NCBI GenBank assembly: GCA_025450095.1
Contig: JANWID010000100.1
Coordinates: forward strand, 1 to 37,816
Direction of reading: 5' to 3'
DNA: 37,816 nucleotides
Source of the DNA: Bacteroidia bacterium
Lineage (GTDB): Bacteria > Bacteroidota > Bacteroidia > AKYH767-A > OLB10
The translations under genes and the position numbers were made by a program. The notes beneath the pieces were generated by a model, which saw only the letters and a list, made by a program, of their open reading frames with translations, had not been told where the DNA came from and searched no databases. Of the stretch, positions 16,477 through 24,519 are shown in pieces. The first letter of the stretch is position 1, and each line of letters begins with the position of its first letter.

Positions 16477-16611
16477 TTAGGGAACCTCTGGAAATCGCTT
16501 AGACAATGCTTGCGTCCGCTGCGGCGGATTAAAATCGCCGTCCCGACGAAATGTCGGGATGAGGATTTTAAAAAAGTTGCAAATCGCAGTAGATTTATAG
16601 AGGTTACCTAA
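16477..16611. repeat. MITE-like element with ~20-bp terminal inverted repeats, ending at the response-regulator stop codon
   Basis: The left end 16477-16496 (TTAGGGAACCTCTGGAAATC) and the reverse complement of the right end 16592-16611 agree except at three positions. The interior holds TCCGCTGCGGCGGA, a near-copy of the palindrome in the tRNA-Cys fragments, and the hairpin TCCCGAC-GAAAT-GTCGGGA. The right end stops exactly at the TAA (16612-16614) of the response-regulator gene. It is about 135 bp long with no coding capacity. Confidence 0.75.
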
Positions 16612-16995
16612 TTAATCTACCGGAATTGCGTCAAGGATTTTGCCGATTTCCTTAAACGCATTTTCATCTTTGAAAATATAACTTTCGGCACCATGAGAAA
16701 TCGTTTGCAATGCAACTCCATAACGTTGTTGTCCGGAAAGGAAAACACAATGACATCCCGGTGCAGTTTTCTTGAGCTTCACCATTGTTTCAATACCATT
16801 AATCCCCTGGGATTTTTGTCCGTCGAGATGATAATCGATAATTGCAACTTCCGGCATCAGGTAAGCCTGTTTGATGCAATCTTCACCGGTAGCGAAATAA
16901 TATACTTCCCATTGGGGTCGTGAAGTAAGAAAATCCTTCAGCATTTCAGCGAACATGGGATCATCTTCAACAATAAATAACTTACGTTTGCTCAT
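16612..16995 (-). CDS. Stand-alone response-regulator receiver domain
   Basis: A 127-residue CheY-like receiver without an output domain. The acidic pocket is E10-D11-D12 (FIVEDDPMFAEML), the phosphoacceptor is D54 (VAIIDYHLDG), the conserved Ser is S87 (CVFLSGQQ) and the conserved Lys is K109 (SYIFKDE), so it should be phosphorylatable. No sensor kinase is next to it. It is divergent from the cyclophilin gene at 17066. Its partner is unknown; CheY-like protein interaction or a phosphorelay is inferred. Confidence 0.93.
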   Translation of the reverse strand: MSKRKLFIVEDDPMFAEMLKDFLTSRPQWEVYYFATGEDCIKQAYLMPEVAIIDYHLDGQKSQGINGIETMVKLKKTAPGCHCVFLSGQQRYGVALQTISHGAESYIFKDENAFKEIGKILDAIPVD

Positions 16996-17065
16996 ACGAT
17001 GGACGGAGTTTGAGTGAGTAAAGGTACCAAATGATTTCCTATCTTTAAACTGTTAATAAGCATGC

Positions 17066-18490
17066 ATGATGAAAAAAATACTCTTACTTCCATTACTGAT
17101 TTTCCTGGTTCAAACTGTTTACGGACAAGGTGGAATTGACAAGCCCCGATACATTATTGAAACTCACCGGGCAGGAGCATACCTGGGAACATTCGATATT
17201 GAACTGTTCCCATTGATTGCACCGATGCATGTACAAAATTTCGACAGCCTGGTGAATGATAATTTTTACGACAGCACTGCATTCCATCGTGTGGTTCCCG
17301 GATTTGTTATCCAGGGTGGTGATCCGAATAGTATAAACGGACCCATTTCAACCTGGGGGCAGGGACAACCCTGGCAGGTAACGGTAAATGCAGAATTCAG
17401 TGTGGTCCGGCACCTGCGCGGGATCATCGGAGCCGCGCGGGATGTGGATACCAATAGTGCAAATTCACAGTTTTACATCTGTGTAGCGAATGCAACATTC
17501 CTTGACGGTGATTATACAGTATACGGACGCGTTACTAACGGTATGGATGTGGTTGATACGATCGTGAGCTCACCACGCGATGCCAACGATGTACCCCTGC
17601 AAAAAATTGAAATGTTCATCACACACAACGGTGTAAATGATAGTATTCCTGATGCACCGGTACTAACATCACCTGCAGATGGTGCAGCCGGAATTCTCAA
17701 CACGCAGAATTTTATGTGGTCAGCTGTTAACAGTGCCGTTATGTACACCCTGGAGTTCAGCACCGATCCGGGTTTTTCTTCCATTTCTACCTGGCGTAAT
17801 GCGGGCATCAATTATTCACTTTCACCTGATATACTTGGCGCGACAACATATTACTGGAGAGTTAAATCAAATAATGGTGGTCATGAAAGTGTTTATTCAA
17901 ATGTTTTTTCGTTTACAACTGCACCGGGTGCGGCGGTCCTGATCTTTCCACCTGATGTTGCTACGGGAATTTCAATAAACCCGGTTTTCGTCTGGGATCC
18001 TGTTCCGGGAGCTGACAATTATACATTGCAGGTTTCTACTTCCAGTACATTTACGACCCAATCGATGGTTTATAATACAGCGGGAATACTCACCACAACG
18101 CAACAAGTCAACGGTCTTAATCCCACTACACTTTATTACTGGAGAGTTAGAAGTGCCACCGGAACCACACAGGGATATTATTCACTGAAGTATTCGTTTA
18201 CAACAAGCACTTCGACCGGACTTGATGAATCCGTCGTATTCTCAGGATTTACTTTATTCCCGAATCCAGCCCATGCTTCTGTAACGCTTAAAGGATATAT
18301 GAAAACCGAAAATGATATCCGAATAATTATTACAGATATAACAGGCCGTATGGTTGTTTCAGAATCAATTCACGGTAATCCCGGAATTTTTAACGGGGAA
18401 GTGAATATTAACATGCTTGAGGCTGGTATATATTTCGTAGAATGCAACGTGCAAGGTGAAAGAACCGTTCAGCGGTTGGTAAAGGAATAA
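17066..18490 (+). CDS. Secreted cyclophilin-type peptidyl-prolyl isomerase with FN3-like repeats and a T9SS sorting domain
   Basis: A 474-residue protein. It has a signal peptide (KKILLLPLLIFLVQTVYGQ) and a cyclophilin domain at about 28-190 with the signature FHRVVPGFVIQGGDP; R75, F80 and Q83 correspond to catalytic R55, F60 and Q63 of human cyclophilin A. Two fibronectin-III-like repeats follow at about 195-285 and 290-382, with parallel motifs TTYYWRVKS and TLYYWRVRS. The C-terminus (GFTLFPNPAHASVTLKGYM ... GIYFVECNVQGERTVQRLVKE) is a T9SS type A sorting signal. The enzyme would be exported through type IX secretion and could fold proteins at the cell surface. TATCTTTA at 17040-17047 is a near-match to the -7 box. 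Confidence 0.93.
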   Translation: MMKKILLLPLLIFLVQTVYGQGGIDKPRYIIETHRAGAYLGTFDIELFPLIAPMHVQNFDSLVNDNFYDSTAFHRVVPGFVIQGGDPNSINGPISTWGQGQPWQVTVNAEFSVVRHLRGIIGAARDVDTNSANSQFYICVANATFLDGDYTVYGRVTNGMDVVDTIVSSPRDANDVPLQKIEMFITHNGVNDSIPDAPVLTSPADGAAGILNTQNFMWSAVNSAVMYTLEFSTDPGFSSISTWRNAGINYSLSPDILGATTYYWRVKSNNGGHESVYSNVFSFTTAPGAAVLIFPPDVATGISINPVFVWDPVPGADNYTLQVSTSSTFTTQSMVYNTAGILTTTQQVNGLNPTTLYYWRVRSATGTTQGYYSLKYSFTTSTSTGLDESVVFSGFTLFPNPAHASVTLKGYMKTENDIRIIITDITGRMVVSESIHGNPGIFNGEVNINMLEAGIYFVECNVQGERTVQRLVKE

Positions 18491-18520
18491 TTAAACAGAA
18501 AATCTGTTGCAGGCACCCGG

Positions 18521-19513
18521 TTATAATTTTTTCATCTCCGACTCAATTACCTGGCGGAGGTGATTAAAAAAACGGGAGCGATCCTTTTCATTAGTTACAC
18601 TGATGAGTGTCGATTTTCGCATCAGGTTGTTAAAAGTTTTTGCGGTGTATTCACAAAAAGTTTTATCGGAAGTTCCCATAAAATTAATGATGTTGTGATT
18701 CAGGTATACCTGGCTTGATCCGTTACCTGTCACCATGATGGTATTATGACCCATTAGCACATCGTTATGGTACATCAGGAAATTATCCTGTCGTCCCTGC
18801 GGCTGAGAACCAGGTTGAAATTTTTCACCGGCAGATGCTTCAGCTTCCAGGTGATTGATCATTTCTCCCATGCGTTCAAGTAAGTGCAGAGCATGTGGTT
18901 TCCCGTTAAGGTAACCGCTCTGCCAGAGATAATTCACCTGGCGCAGGCTGCTGTTTAATGTTTCGGTATTCCAGATCTCTGTTGCATCAATGTGAATATA
19001 TGTACTGGATACTTTTTCAGCAAGCCCGACCAATTCTCCTTCATAATCTTCAGGGCGAAATTTCTTTTGAGTCTGATCTTCACGGAAAAGTGTTTTCGAC
19101 CAGAAAAAAAGTTTGAATGCAGCCAGTTCCGGAATAATAAAATGATGTAACGGCAGGATATCTTTCGCCTCGAGCATAAACCGTACACCCGGATTAATGC
19201 GGGCATTCTCTACGACCGTCAGCATGTTGGTAAGATATTCCCGTATACCTGTTTGTTGGCCATCAACAAGACGTCCACGGAATAAAAACGTCCCGCTTTC
19301 AATACCCAAAAGATGATCGACCGAGATGCCAAAATGATTACAAAGTGTTTTCAGTTCAGAAAGGCTCAACTCTTTTTCGCCACGGATACGACGATATGCG
19401 CTGTCGTTGCTGATATTCAGTAAATCAGCAATTTCATCAACAGGAGATAAATTACCGGAAATGCGGTTTTTAAGGAATTCAAAAAAAGTCCTTTGCAGTT
19501 CAATAGACTCCAT
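18521..19513 (-). CDS. Large HTH transcriptional regulator (N-terminal XRE-type HTH)
   Basis: A 330-residue protein with an N-terminal helix-turn-helix at about 20-72 (SPVDEIADLLNISNDSAYRRIRGEKELSLSELKTLCNHFG, seen in pieces) followed by about 250 residues with no domain I can name. The long C-terminal part contains FRGRLVDGQQTGIREYLTNM and QVYLNHNIINFMGTSDKTFC and is predicted to be mostly alpha-helical. Proteins of this architecture are common in Bacteroidota and are sometimes annotated BetR-like; I do not know the effector. It is convergent with the cyclophilin gene, with only 30 nt between stops. Confidence 0.8.
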   Translation of the reverse strand: MESIELQRTFFEFLKNRISGNLSPVDEIADLLNISNDSAYRRIRGEKELSLSELKTLCNHFGISVDHLLGIESGTFLFRGRLVDGQQTGIREYLTNMLTVVENARINPGVRFMLEAKDILPLHHFIIPELAAFKLFFWSKTLFREDQTQKKFRPEDYEGELVGLAEKVSSTYIHIDATEIWNTETLNSSLRQVNYLWQSGYLNGKPHALHLLERMGEMINHLEAEASAGEKFQPGSQPQGRQDNFLMYHNDVLMGHNTIMVTGNGSSQVYLNHNIINFMGTSDKTFCEYTAKTFNNLMRKSTLISVTNEKDRSRFFNHLRQVIESEMKKL

Positions 19514-19586
19514 GCGTTGTGGTCAGTGCGTGGGTAAATATAAGAGAAAGTACTGTTATGGCAAATATGGAGCAGGATTTCGAATA

Positions 19587-19794
19587 GGTACGGATTCAGG
19601 TCGCGGCGGAACGGATGGGTACGGATTGCACCTGCAGGCAGGCAGGGATTCAAGTCGCGGCGGAACAGATGTACAGATTACAGATCGCATACTTTGAAAA
19701 TCTATCTGTAATCCGTACATCCGTTCCGCGTTATTAAAGAATCCGTAATCCGTACACATCCGTTCCGCGTTAAAAAGAATCTATAATCCGTACC
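19587..19794. repeat. Composite palindromic element (TACGGATT / GGAACGGATG family)
   Basis: The element begins GGTACGGATT (19587-19596) and ends with its exact reverse complement AATCCGTACC (19785-19794). Inside, CGCGGCGGAACGGATG and CGCGGCGGAACAGATG are direct repeats whose reverse complements (CATCCGTTCCGCG) appear twice on the right side. ACAGATTACAGAT and ATCTGTAATCCG also pair. It fills most of the 345-bp gap 19514-19858, which has no gene. Confidence 0.8.
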
Positions 19795-19858
19795 TGCATT
19801 TATCCTTTTTCTTAATTATATTGAAGGATTACTATTTGACACTATTACAATCATTGAT

Positions 19859-20920
19859 ATGGAACTGATCAAAGGCCGGGGAGCGCAGCTGAATACGAAG
19901 AATCGTTTCGAAAAAACAGAGCGAGTGCTGGAACATATTGAAGGAATTGACGAGCTGCCGGAAATGGAGCAAAAAACACAGGTATTCCTGGAACATCCTA
20001 AAGCGATGCTGAACCGGAACGATAGTCCTGACCTCAGCTTCGTTTATTCACTGAATCCATACCAGGGCTGTGAACATGGTTGTGTTTACTGCTACGCACG
20101 GAATGTACACCAGTACTGGGGTTTTTCAGCAGGGCTTGATTTCGAACAAAAAATTATTGCCAAGCCTGATGCTGCCAGGGTGCTGAGAAAACAGTTTCAG
20201 AATAAAAATTATAAGCCGGAGCCTACCATGCTATCGGGCAACACCGATTGTTACCAACCATTAGAGCGAAAAATGAAAATTACAAGAAGTCTGCTCGAAG
20301 TGTTTTATGAATTCCGTCACCCGGTAGGCATCATTACCAAAAACAGTTTGATTTTGCGCGACATGGACATTCTTTCTGAAATGGCAAAATTAAAACTGGT
20401 ACATGTCATGATTTCGATCACATCACTGGATGAAAAATTACGATTGCTGATGGAGCCGCGAACAGCAACAGCACATAATCGTTTGAATGTAGTAAAGCAA
20501 CTGAATGATTCCGGAATACCAACTGGTGTGATGACCGCACCCATAATTCCTGGATTGAACAGCGATGAAATTCCGGAACTTATTAAAGCCGCCGCCGACA
20601 ATGGTGCACTTGCTGCAGGCTATACACTTGTACGACTGAACGGATCGGTGAAAGATATATTCAAAGACTGGTTGTATAAAACATTCCCGGATGGCGCCGA
20701 TAAAATCTGGCATCATATACAGGCATGTCATGGCGGACAAGTAAACGACAACCGCTTTGGTACCCGAATGAAAGGCGAGGGAAAAATCGCTGAGTCTATC
20801 AAACAACTTTTTAAACTATCGGTGAAGCGTTATATGGAAGGACGTAAATTTCCGGAGTTTAATTATGATTTGTTTCACAAGGTGAATGATAATAATCAAT
20901 TAAGTTTGGAATTATTTTAA
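19859..20920 (+). CDS. PA0069-family radical SAM protein
   Basis: A 353-residue protein with the radical SAM cluster C71-x3-C75-x2-C78 (GCEHGCVYCYAR), preceded by the family hallmark FVYSLNPYQGCEHGC. It has MLSGNTDCYQPLERKMKITR, MISITSLDEKLRLLMEPRTA and APIIPGLNSDEIPEL, all typical of the PA0069/Rv2578c group, which is distantly related to spore photoproduct lyase. It should bind a 4Fe-4S cluster and cleave S-adenosylmethionine; the substrate is unknown. It is monocistronic, with an A/T-rich repeat tract downstream. Confidence 0.92.
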   Translation: MELIKGRGAQLNTKNRFEKTERVLEHIEGIDELPEMEQKTQVFLEHPKAMLNRNDSPDLSFVYSLNPYQGCEHGCVYCYARNVHQYWGFSAGLDFEQKIIAKPDAARVLRKQFQNKNYKPEPTMLSGNTDCYQPLERKMKITRSLLEVFYEFRHPVGIITKNSLILRDMDILSEMAKLKLVHVMISITSLDEKLRLLMEPRTATAHNRLNVVKQLNDSGIPTGVMTAPIIPGLNSDEIPELIKAAADNGALAAGYTLVRLNGSVKDIFKDWLYKTFPDGADKIWHHIQACHGGQVNDNRFGTRMKGEGKIAESIKQLFKLSVKRYMEGRKFPEFNYDLFHKVNDNNQLSLELF

Positions 20921-21001
20921 TGGATTATTATGATTGTTATGATCTATTATGATAATTTATTATGATTTGTTTTGGGGAATGATTTATTATGATTTGTTTT
21001 T
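20921..21001. repeat. Short direct repeats of TATTATGAT
   Basis: The tract between the radical SAM gene and the next gene repeats TTATTATGAT five times, with two longer copies of TTTATTATGATTTGTTTT. It is A/T-rich, non-coding, and carries several TTTG words, so it may contain the promoter for the gene at 21031 (TAAATTTA at 21004-21011 is a near -7 box). Confidence 0.6.
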
Positions 21002-21030
21002 TGTAAATTTACAATTGATCAAATTGATTT

Positions 21031-21654
21031 ATGAGATTAACAAATTTACTTTTCATTCCGATGCTAATATCAAATGCAATTGCTCAACAGGTTTCTTTGG
21101 AAGGAACTTATTATATGGAAGGTGTGATGGAAACGGCTTCGGTGATCACTTTAAAAAAGGATAATACGTTCGAGTTTTTCTTTTCGCAGGGCGCTCTTGA
21201 CCGGACCGGAAAAGGAAAATGGTCGCAGCAGGATAATAAAGTGATACTTACTTCGGACGGACCACCGGCAGCGGGATTTGAAATGGCGAAAAGTGAACAG
21301 ACTAAAAACCGGAATTATACCATTGTAATTAAGGAATCCAATACTATGTTGCTGTCTTACATTTATGCAAGGATCGGAGGCAAGAGTGAAGCAACTTTCC
21401 TGAAGCTGGGCACAGATGGAAAAATAGAGCTGGAAGAGAAGACGGGGAAAATTGAATTATTATTTGAGCTTTGTCCGGAACGAATTCACGAATTTAGTCC
21501 GATGAAGGAAGGTGATAATTATTTTGAATTCACTATCAGTCCAAAAATACTGGAAGTTTATTTTGATAATGTTTCGCTTATTGTTTCACCCGAAGGATTA
21601 ACCGGAAAAAATCCCTTGTTAACAGGTGAGTCTTATTTATACAGGAAAGAATAA
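21031..21654 (+). CDS. Secreted protein of unknown function (lipocalin-like strand pattern)
   Basis: A 207-residue protein with a signal peptide (MRLTNLLFIPMLISNAIAQ). The first half shows alternating strands (SLEGTYYMEGVMETASVITL, NTFEFFFSQGALDRTGKGKW, DNKVILTSDGP) like a small beta-sheet or lipocalin-like domain; the second half is again strand-rich. I do not recognise a family with certainty. Nothing in the neighbourhood gives a function. It is convergent with the MFS gene downstream. Confidence 0.75.
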   Translation: MRLTNLLFIPMLISNAIAQQVSLEGTYYMEGVMETASVITLKKDNTFEFFFSQGALDRTGKGKWSQQDNKVILTSDGPPAAGFEMAKSEQTKNRNYTIVIKESNTMLLSYIYARIGGKSEATFLKLGTDGKIELEEKTGKIELLFELCPERIHEFSPMKEGDNYFEFTISPKILEVYFDNVSLIVSPEGLTGKNPLLTGESYLYRKE

Positions 21655-21695
21655 ATTATTCCTTAATTTTTAATTTCTAATTTTAAATTTTTAAT

Positions 21696-22922
21696 TCATT
21701 CTACATAATCCAGTTCCTTTCCATAAGTTTCCGATAACCTCATCGCACTGATAATTGCCAGTAACCAAACGATGCTGCCAGTGATTATCAAACTTCCTGT
21801 TAAGGTAAAATTTATTTTATTTTCCAGCCACAGATGAAATGGGATGAGCAATGTTACGGAACCGCGCATAAAGTTGGTAACGGTTGCGGTTACCAGTACA
21901 CGCAGGTTGGTGCCGAAATGTTCTGCGGTGGTAGTTACAAAAACAGACAGGTATCCGCAACCCAGTCCCATCATGAAACATGAAATATAACTCCCCATTC
22001 CCTGTGAGAAGCCTGTAAAAAAATATATTGTTGATGCTATCGCGAACAACATATATGATAATAATATTTTCTTCCTGGTACGGAATAGCTGGCTGAATAT
22101 ACCACTACTAAGATCACCAGCTGTGATACCGACCTGGAAAAGTGTAAATGCTTTCGTCAGCTGCCAGCCGTCGATCTTAAATTCACCGGCAAGCTCCGGC
22201 GAAAGTGTGATGAGCAATCCAACGCTAAACCAAATGGGGACGCCCATCAGGATGCATGCAAAATATTTTAACGCTCTTCTGTTATTTGAAAAAAGGTAAA
22301 GTAAGGATCCTTTTTTTCTGCCCGCTTCCACAACAACATTCCTGAACATCTGCGATTCCATAGATCGCATTCGCAAAAAAAGTAAGAGTAAGCCAACAAT
22401 TCCGGCAACAAGAAATGCGGTACGCCAATGTACCAGGTCGCCGGCAAGTCCTGCACATACCGCACCCAGTGCTCCCATCGTCGCGACGAGAATCGTTCCA
22501 TACCCCCGTCTTTCAATAGTCATTGACTCGCTTACCAGTGTGATACCAGCACCTAACTCACCTGCAAGTCCCACTCCCGCCAGGAAACGGACAACAGCAT
22601 AGGTATTGGTGTCGTGAACAAATGCATTGGCAATGTTAGCCAGTGAATAAAGCAGGATGGATCCGAATAGCACAGCTACCCTACCCTTTTTATCACCAAT
22701 GATTCCGGTCAGAATTCCGCCGAGCATCATACCTGCCATCTGTATGGCAAGCAATTTTTCACCTTCTGATTTGAGCACCATACCCGTGAGACCAAGCTCT
22801 GTGAGACTTGGTATCCTGTAAATGCTGAAAAGAAAAAGGTCGAATGCATCCACGAAAAACCCAAGACCTGCAGCAATAACAGGAAGGTTGAAAGGAGATT
22901 TGTGCTGTAAGGAAATGATCAC
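21696..22922 (-). CDS. MFS transporter
   Basis: A 408-residue protein with 12 predicted transmembrane segments. It starts FFVDAFDLFLFSIYRIPS, which resembles the DxFD motif of the metabolite:H+ symporter (SHS/aromatic acid) type. The motif A equivalent is GIIGDKKGRVAVLFGSI, and GVGLAGELGAGITLVSESM follows. The likely substrate is a small organic acid or metabolite, but the sequence does not fix it. It stands alone on the minus strand; heptamer repeats lie upstream. Confidence 0.88.
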   Translation of the reverse strand: MIISLQHKSPFNLPVIAAGLGFFVDAFDLFLFSIYRIPSLTELGLTGMVLKSEGEKLLAIQMAGMMLGGILTGIIGDKKGRVAVLFGSILLYSLANIANAFVHDTNTYAVVRFLAGVGLAGELGAGITLVSESMTIERRGYGTILVATMGALGAVCAGLAGDLVHWRTAFLVAGIVGLLLLFLRMRSMESQMFRNVVVEAGRKKGSLLYLFSNNRRALKYFACILMGVPIWFSVGLLITLSPELAGEFKIDGWQLTKAFTLFQVGITAGDLSSGIFSQLFRTRKKILLSYMLFAIASTIYFFTGFSQGMGSYISCFMMGLGCGYLSVFVTTTAEHFGTNLRVLVTATVTNFMRGSVTLLIPFHLWLENKINFTLTGSLIITGSIVWLLAIISAMRLSETYGKELDYVE

Positions 22923-22960
22923 AGAAGTAAAAGTATAGGAAAAGCTGATGTGTCTGCAAC

Positions 22961-23007
22961 CAGTCGGCAGCCGGCAGTTGGCAGTCAGCAGTCAGCAGTC
23001 GGCAGTC
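22961..23007. repeat. Tandem heptamer repeat (CAGTYRG)x6.7
   Basis: Seven units read CAGTCGG CAGCCGG CAG... with period 7 over 47 bp, upstream of the MFS gene. The gap 22923-23185 has no gene. Repeats of this kind are, from memory, scattered in Bacteroidota genomes and can vary in copy number. Confidence 0.85.
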
Positions 23008-23185
23008 ATCCGGATTAAGTAGTAAAAACGTGAATTAAATTGGAACAAGAAAAAAACTACTCAAATTGTCTGATTCAAGAAATCCCTGCCTGCCGTTTAT
23101 CTTCCTTCAGGTTTAATGACAAGACTAAAGTTAGTTGGAATTAATAATTTTCCACAATTATAAACCGGCAGGCGCTTTCTATTTC

Positions 23186-23695
23186 TCAAAACACGTACCG
23201 TGCAGTCAGTGCTCCATCCATATACCCTGAAACGCCTTCGTAAAAATCAACAAAGGGTTTAAGGTCTGCTCCAACAGTAAATGGTGCTCCCTGGAATTTG
23301 TATTCGATACCAAATACTCCATCTGCGCCAGGTACAACGGCGGTATGTCCTTCGTCCACTACATAAATTCGCTCGTTCTTATGCTTATAAACCAGATAAG
23401 CGCTTTCATGCGTGAAGAATCCAAAATGCCCCCCGCCGCCAGCATACAGGCTCAGGCCGTTAACGCCTGTCAGTGGGAAATGGTGTTCATACATGCCAGT
23501 GATTGCAAACATATGGTGCCCGAAACCGGCGATTCCTTCGAGAGCGCCTCTTTCATTAATAAATCCTTTCACAGTAAATCCACTGGTGTAGCCTCCAAGC
23601 CGAAGGCCAATGCCCATGTTATAATCCTGGGCCTTAATAGTAGAACTGAAAAGGAATAAAATAATAATTGCGGAAATGCATGTTAGTCGTTTCAT
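23186..23695 (-). CDS. Small outer-membrane beta-barrel-like secreted protein
   Basis: A 169-residue protein with a signal peptide (KRLTCISAIIILFLFSSTIKAQ) followed by alternating strands with Gly/aromatic pattern (YNMGIGLRLGGYTSGFTVKG, LSLYAGGGGHFGFF, FGIEYKFQGAPFTVGADLKP) and a terminal Phe (TARYVF). This is the form of a small 8-strand outer-membrane barrel. Its function is unknown. It lies next to another barrel gene on the same strand, 53 nt upstream. Confidence 0.8.
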   Translation of the reverse strand: MKRLTCISAIIILFLFSSTIKAQDYNMGIGLRLGGYTSGFTVKGFINERGALEGIAGFGHHMFAITGMYEHHFPLTGVNGLSLYAGGGGHFGFFTHESAYLVYKHKNERIYVVDEGHTAVVPGADGVFGIEYKFQGAPFTVGADLKPFVDFYEGVSGYMDGALTARYVF

Positions 23696-23748
23696 GTCTA
23701 TTGTTATTTATTGGTTTAATCTTCATGCACTGAATAATAAAATAAAAT

Positions 23749-24345
23749 CTATTTTGAAGAAACAAGATCGAATGTCAGTCCGACAACAATTCTTGAAGGC
23801 CGGTTAAGATGAAAATCTGTATCGTCATTACTGTCGATAATACCACCATAATGACCGAAAATGCCAAATCTGGAGAAGTTCGCACGCAAACCTGCACGGT
23901 ATCCGAAAGAGTGACGGTCAAGATCGATGCTCACTCCTTCTATCTTGTCGGTATAACTAATAAGGTAATTCCATGATGGTCCTGCCTCCACAGATAAAAC
24001 CGGTAAAATTTTTAACCCGATGATAACCGGGGTTTCAAGAGTTGACAGTTGGAAATCTGATTCCACGGGTTTTGCTCCATCAGTCGGCCGGGTAGTAACC
24101 GTTCCCTTTAAAAAACTGGCAACTGCGGTTGGTTTAATATAAAATGCGCCGGTTGAAAAGCTAAGGTATAGGCCAGCTTCCACTCCATTCACTTTATCGA
24201 GATCGGTGGAGAGTTCAGGACTCAAATCCAGGTCAGTATTGTTAAACGAAGCTCCTGCGGTGATCCCAGGGACTACACACTGGGCAAATGCTGGCCTCAT
24301 AAAAAAAAGGCTGCTTATCACCAATAATAATAATCGGTTTCTCAT
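23749..24345 (-). CDS. PorT-family-like outer-membrane beta-barrel protein
   Basis: A protein of about 198 residues with a signal peptide (MRNRLLLLVISSLFFMRPAFAQ) and the order of elements of the Bacteroidota outer-membrane beta-barrel (PF13568, PorT-like) family: PGITAGASFNNTDLDL, VEAGLYLSFSTGAFYIKP, LSTLETPVIIGLKILPVLSV, EAGPSWNYLIS, FGYRAGLRANFSRFGIFGHY and a C-terminal strand. I used the ATG at 24345, directly before the signal peptide; the in-frame start 15 codons upstream adds no credible signal sequence. Its role is unknown. It precedes the 23186 gene and may share a transcript with it. Confidence 0.85.
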   Translation of the reverse strand: MRNRLLLLVISSLFFMRPAFAQCVVPGITAGASFNNTDLDLSPELSTDLDKVNGVEAGLYLSFSTGAFYIKPTAVASFLKGTVTTRPTDGAKPVESDFQLSTLETPVIIGLKILPVLSVEAGPSWNYLISYTDKIEGVSIDLDRHSFGYRAGLRANFSRFGIFGHYGGIIDSNDDTDFHLNRPSRIVVGLTFDLVSSK

Positions 24346-24421
24346 TTTGGTAAAATTAGGTATTGCAAAATATTTCAAACTCCATTCCATTTACACTGTT
24401 ATATTTTAATTTGCTGATTCT

Positions 24422-24429
24422 TAAATTTG
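24422..24429 (+). promoter_or_regulatory. -7 box (TAAATTTG) upstream of the gliding C-terminal domain gene
   Basis: A perfect TAnnTTTG match on the plus strand, about 90 nt before the first usable codon of the gene at 24520. No clear -33 element is seen. It shows that a transcript probably starts near 24437, which helps frame the uncertainty about where translation begins. Confidence 0.35.
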
Positions 24430-24519
24430 TGAAGCTTTAACAATGATATTTTCATTCCCGATATGGGAAAAAAACTGCATAACTATGTCCCGATATGAAA
24501 CCCTGCATTCAGGCTTTTT

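Noticed and set aside
22961..23007. CRISPR array
   Set aside because: The repeat unit is only 7 bp with no spacers, and no cas genes are present anywhere in the window.
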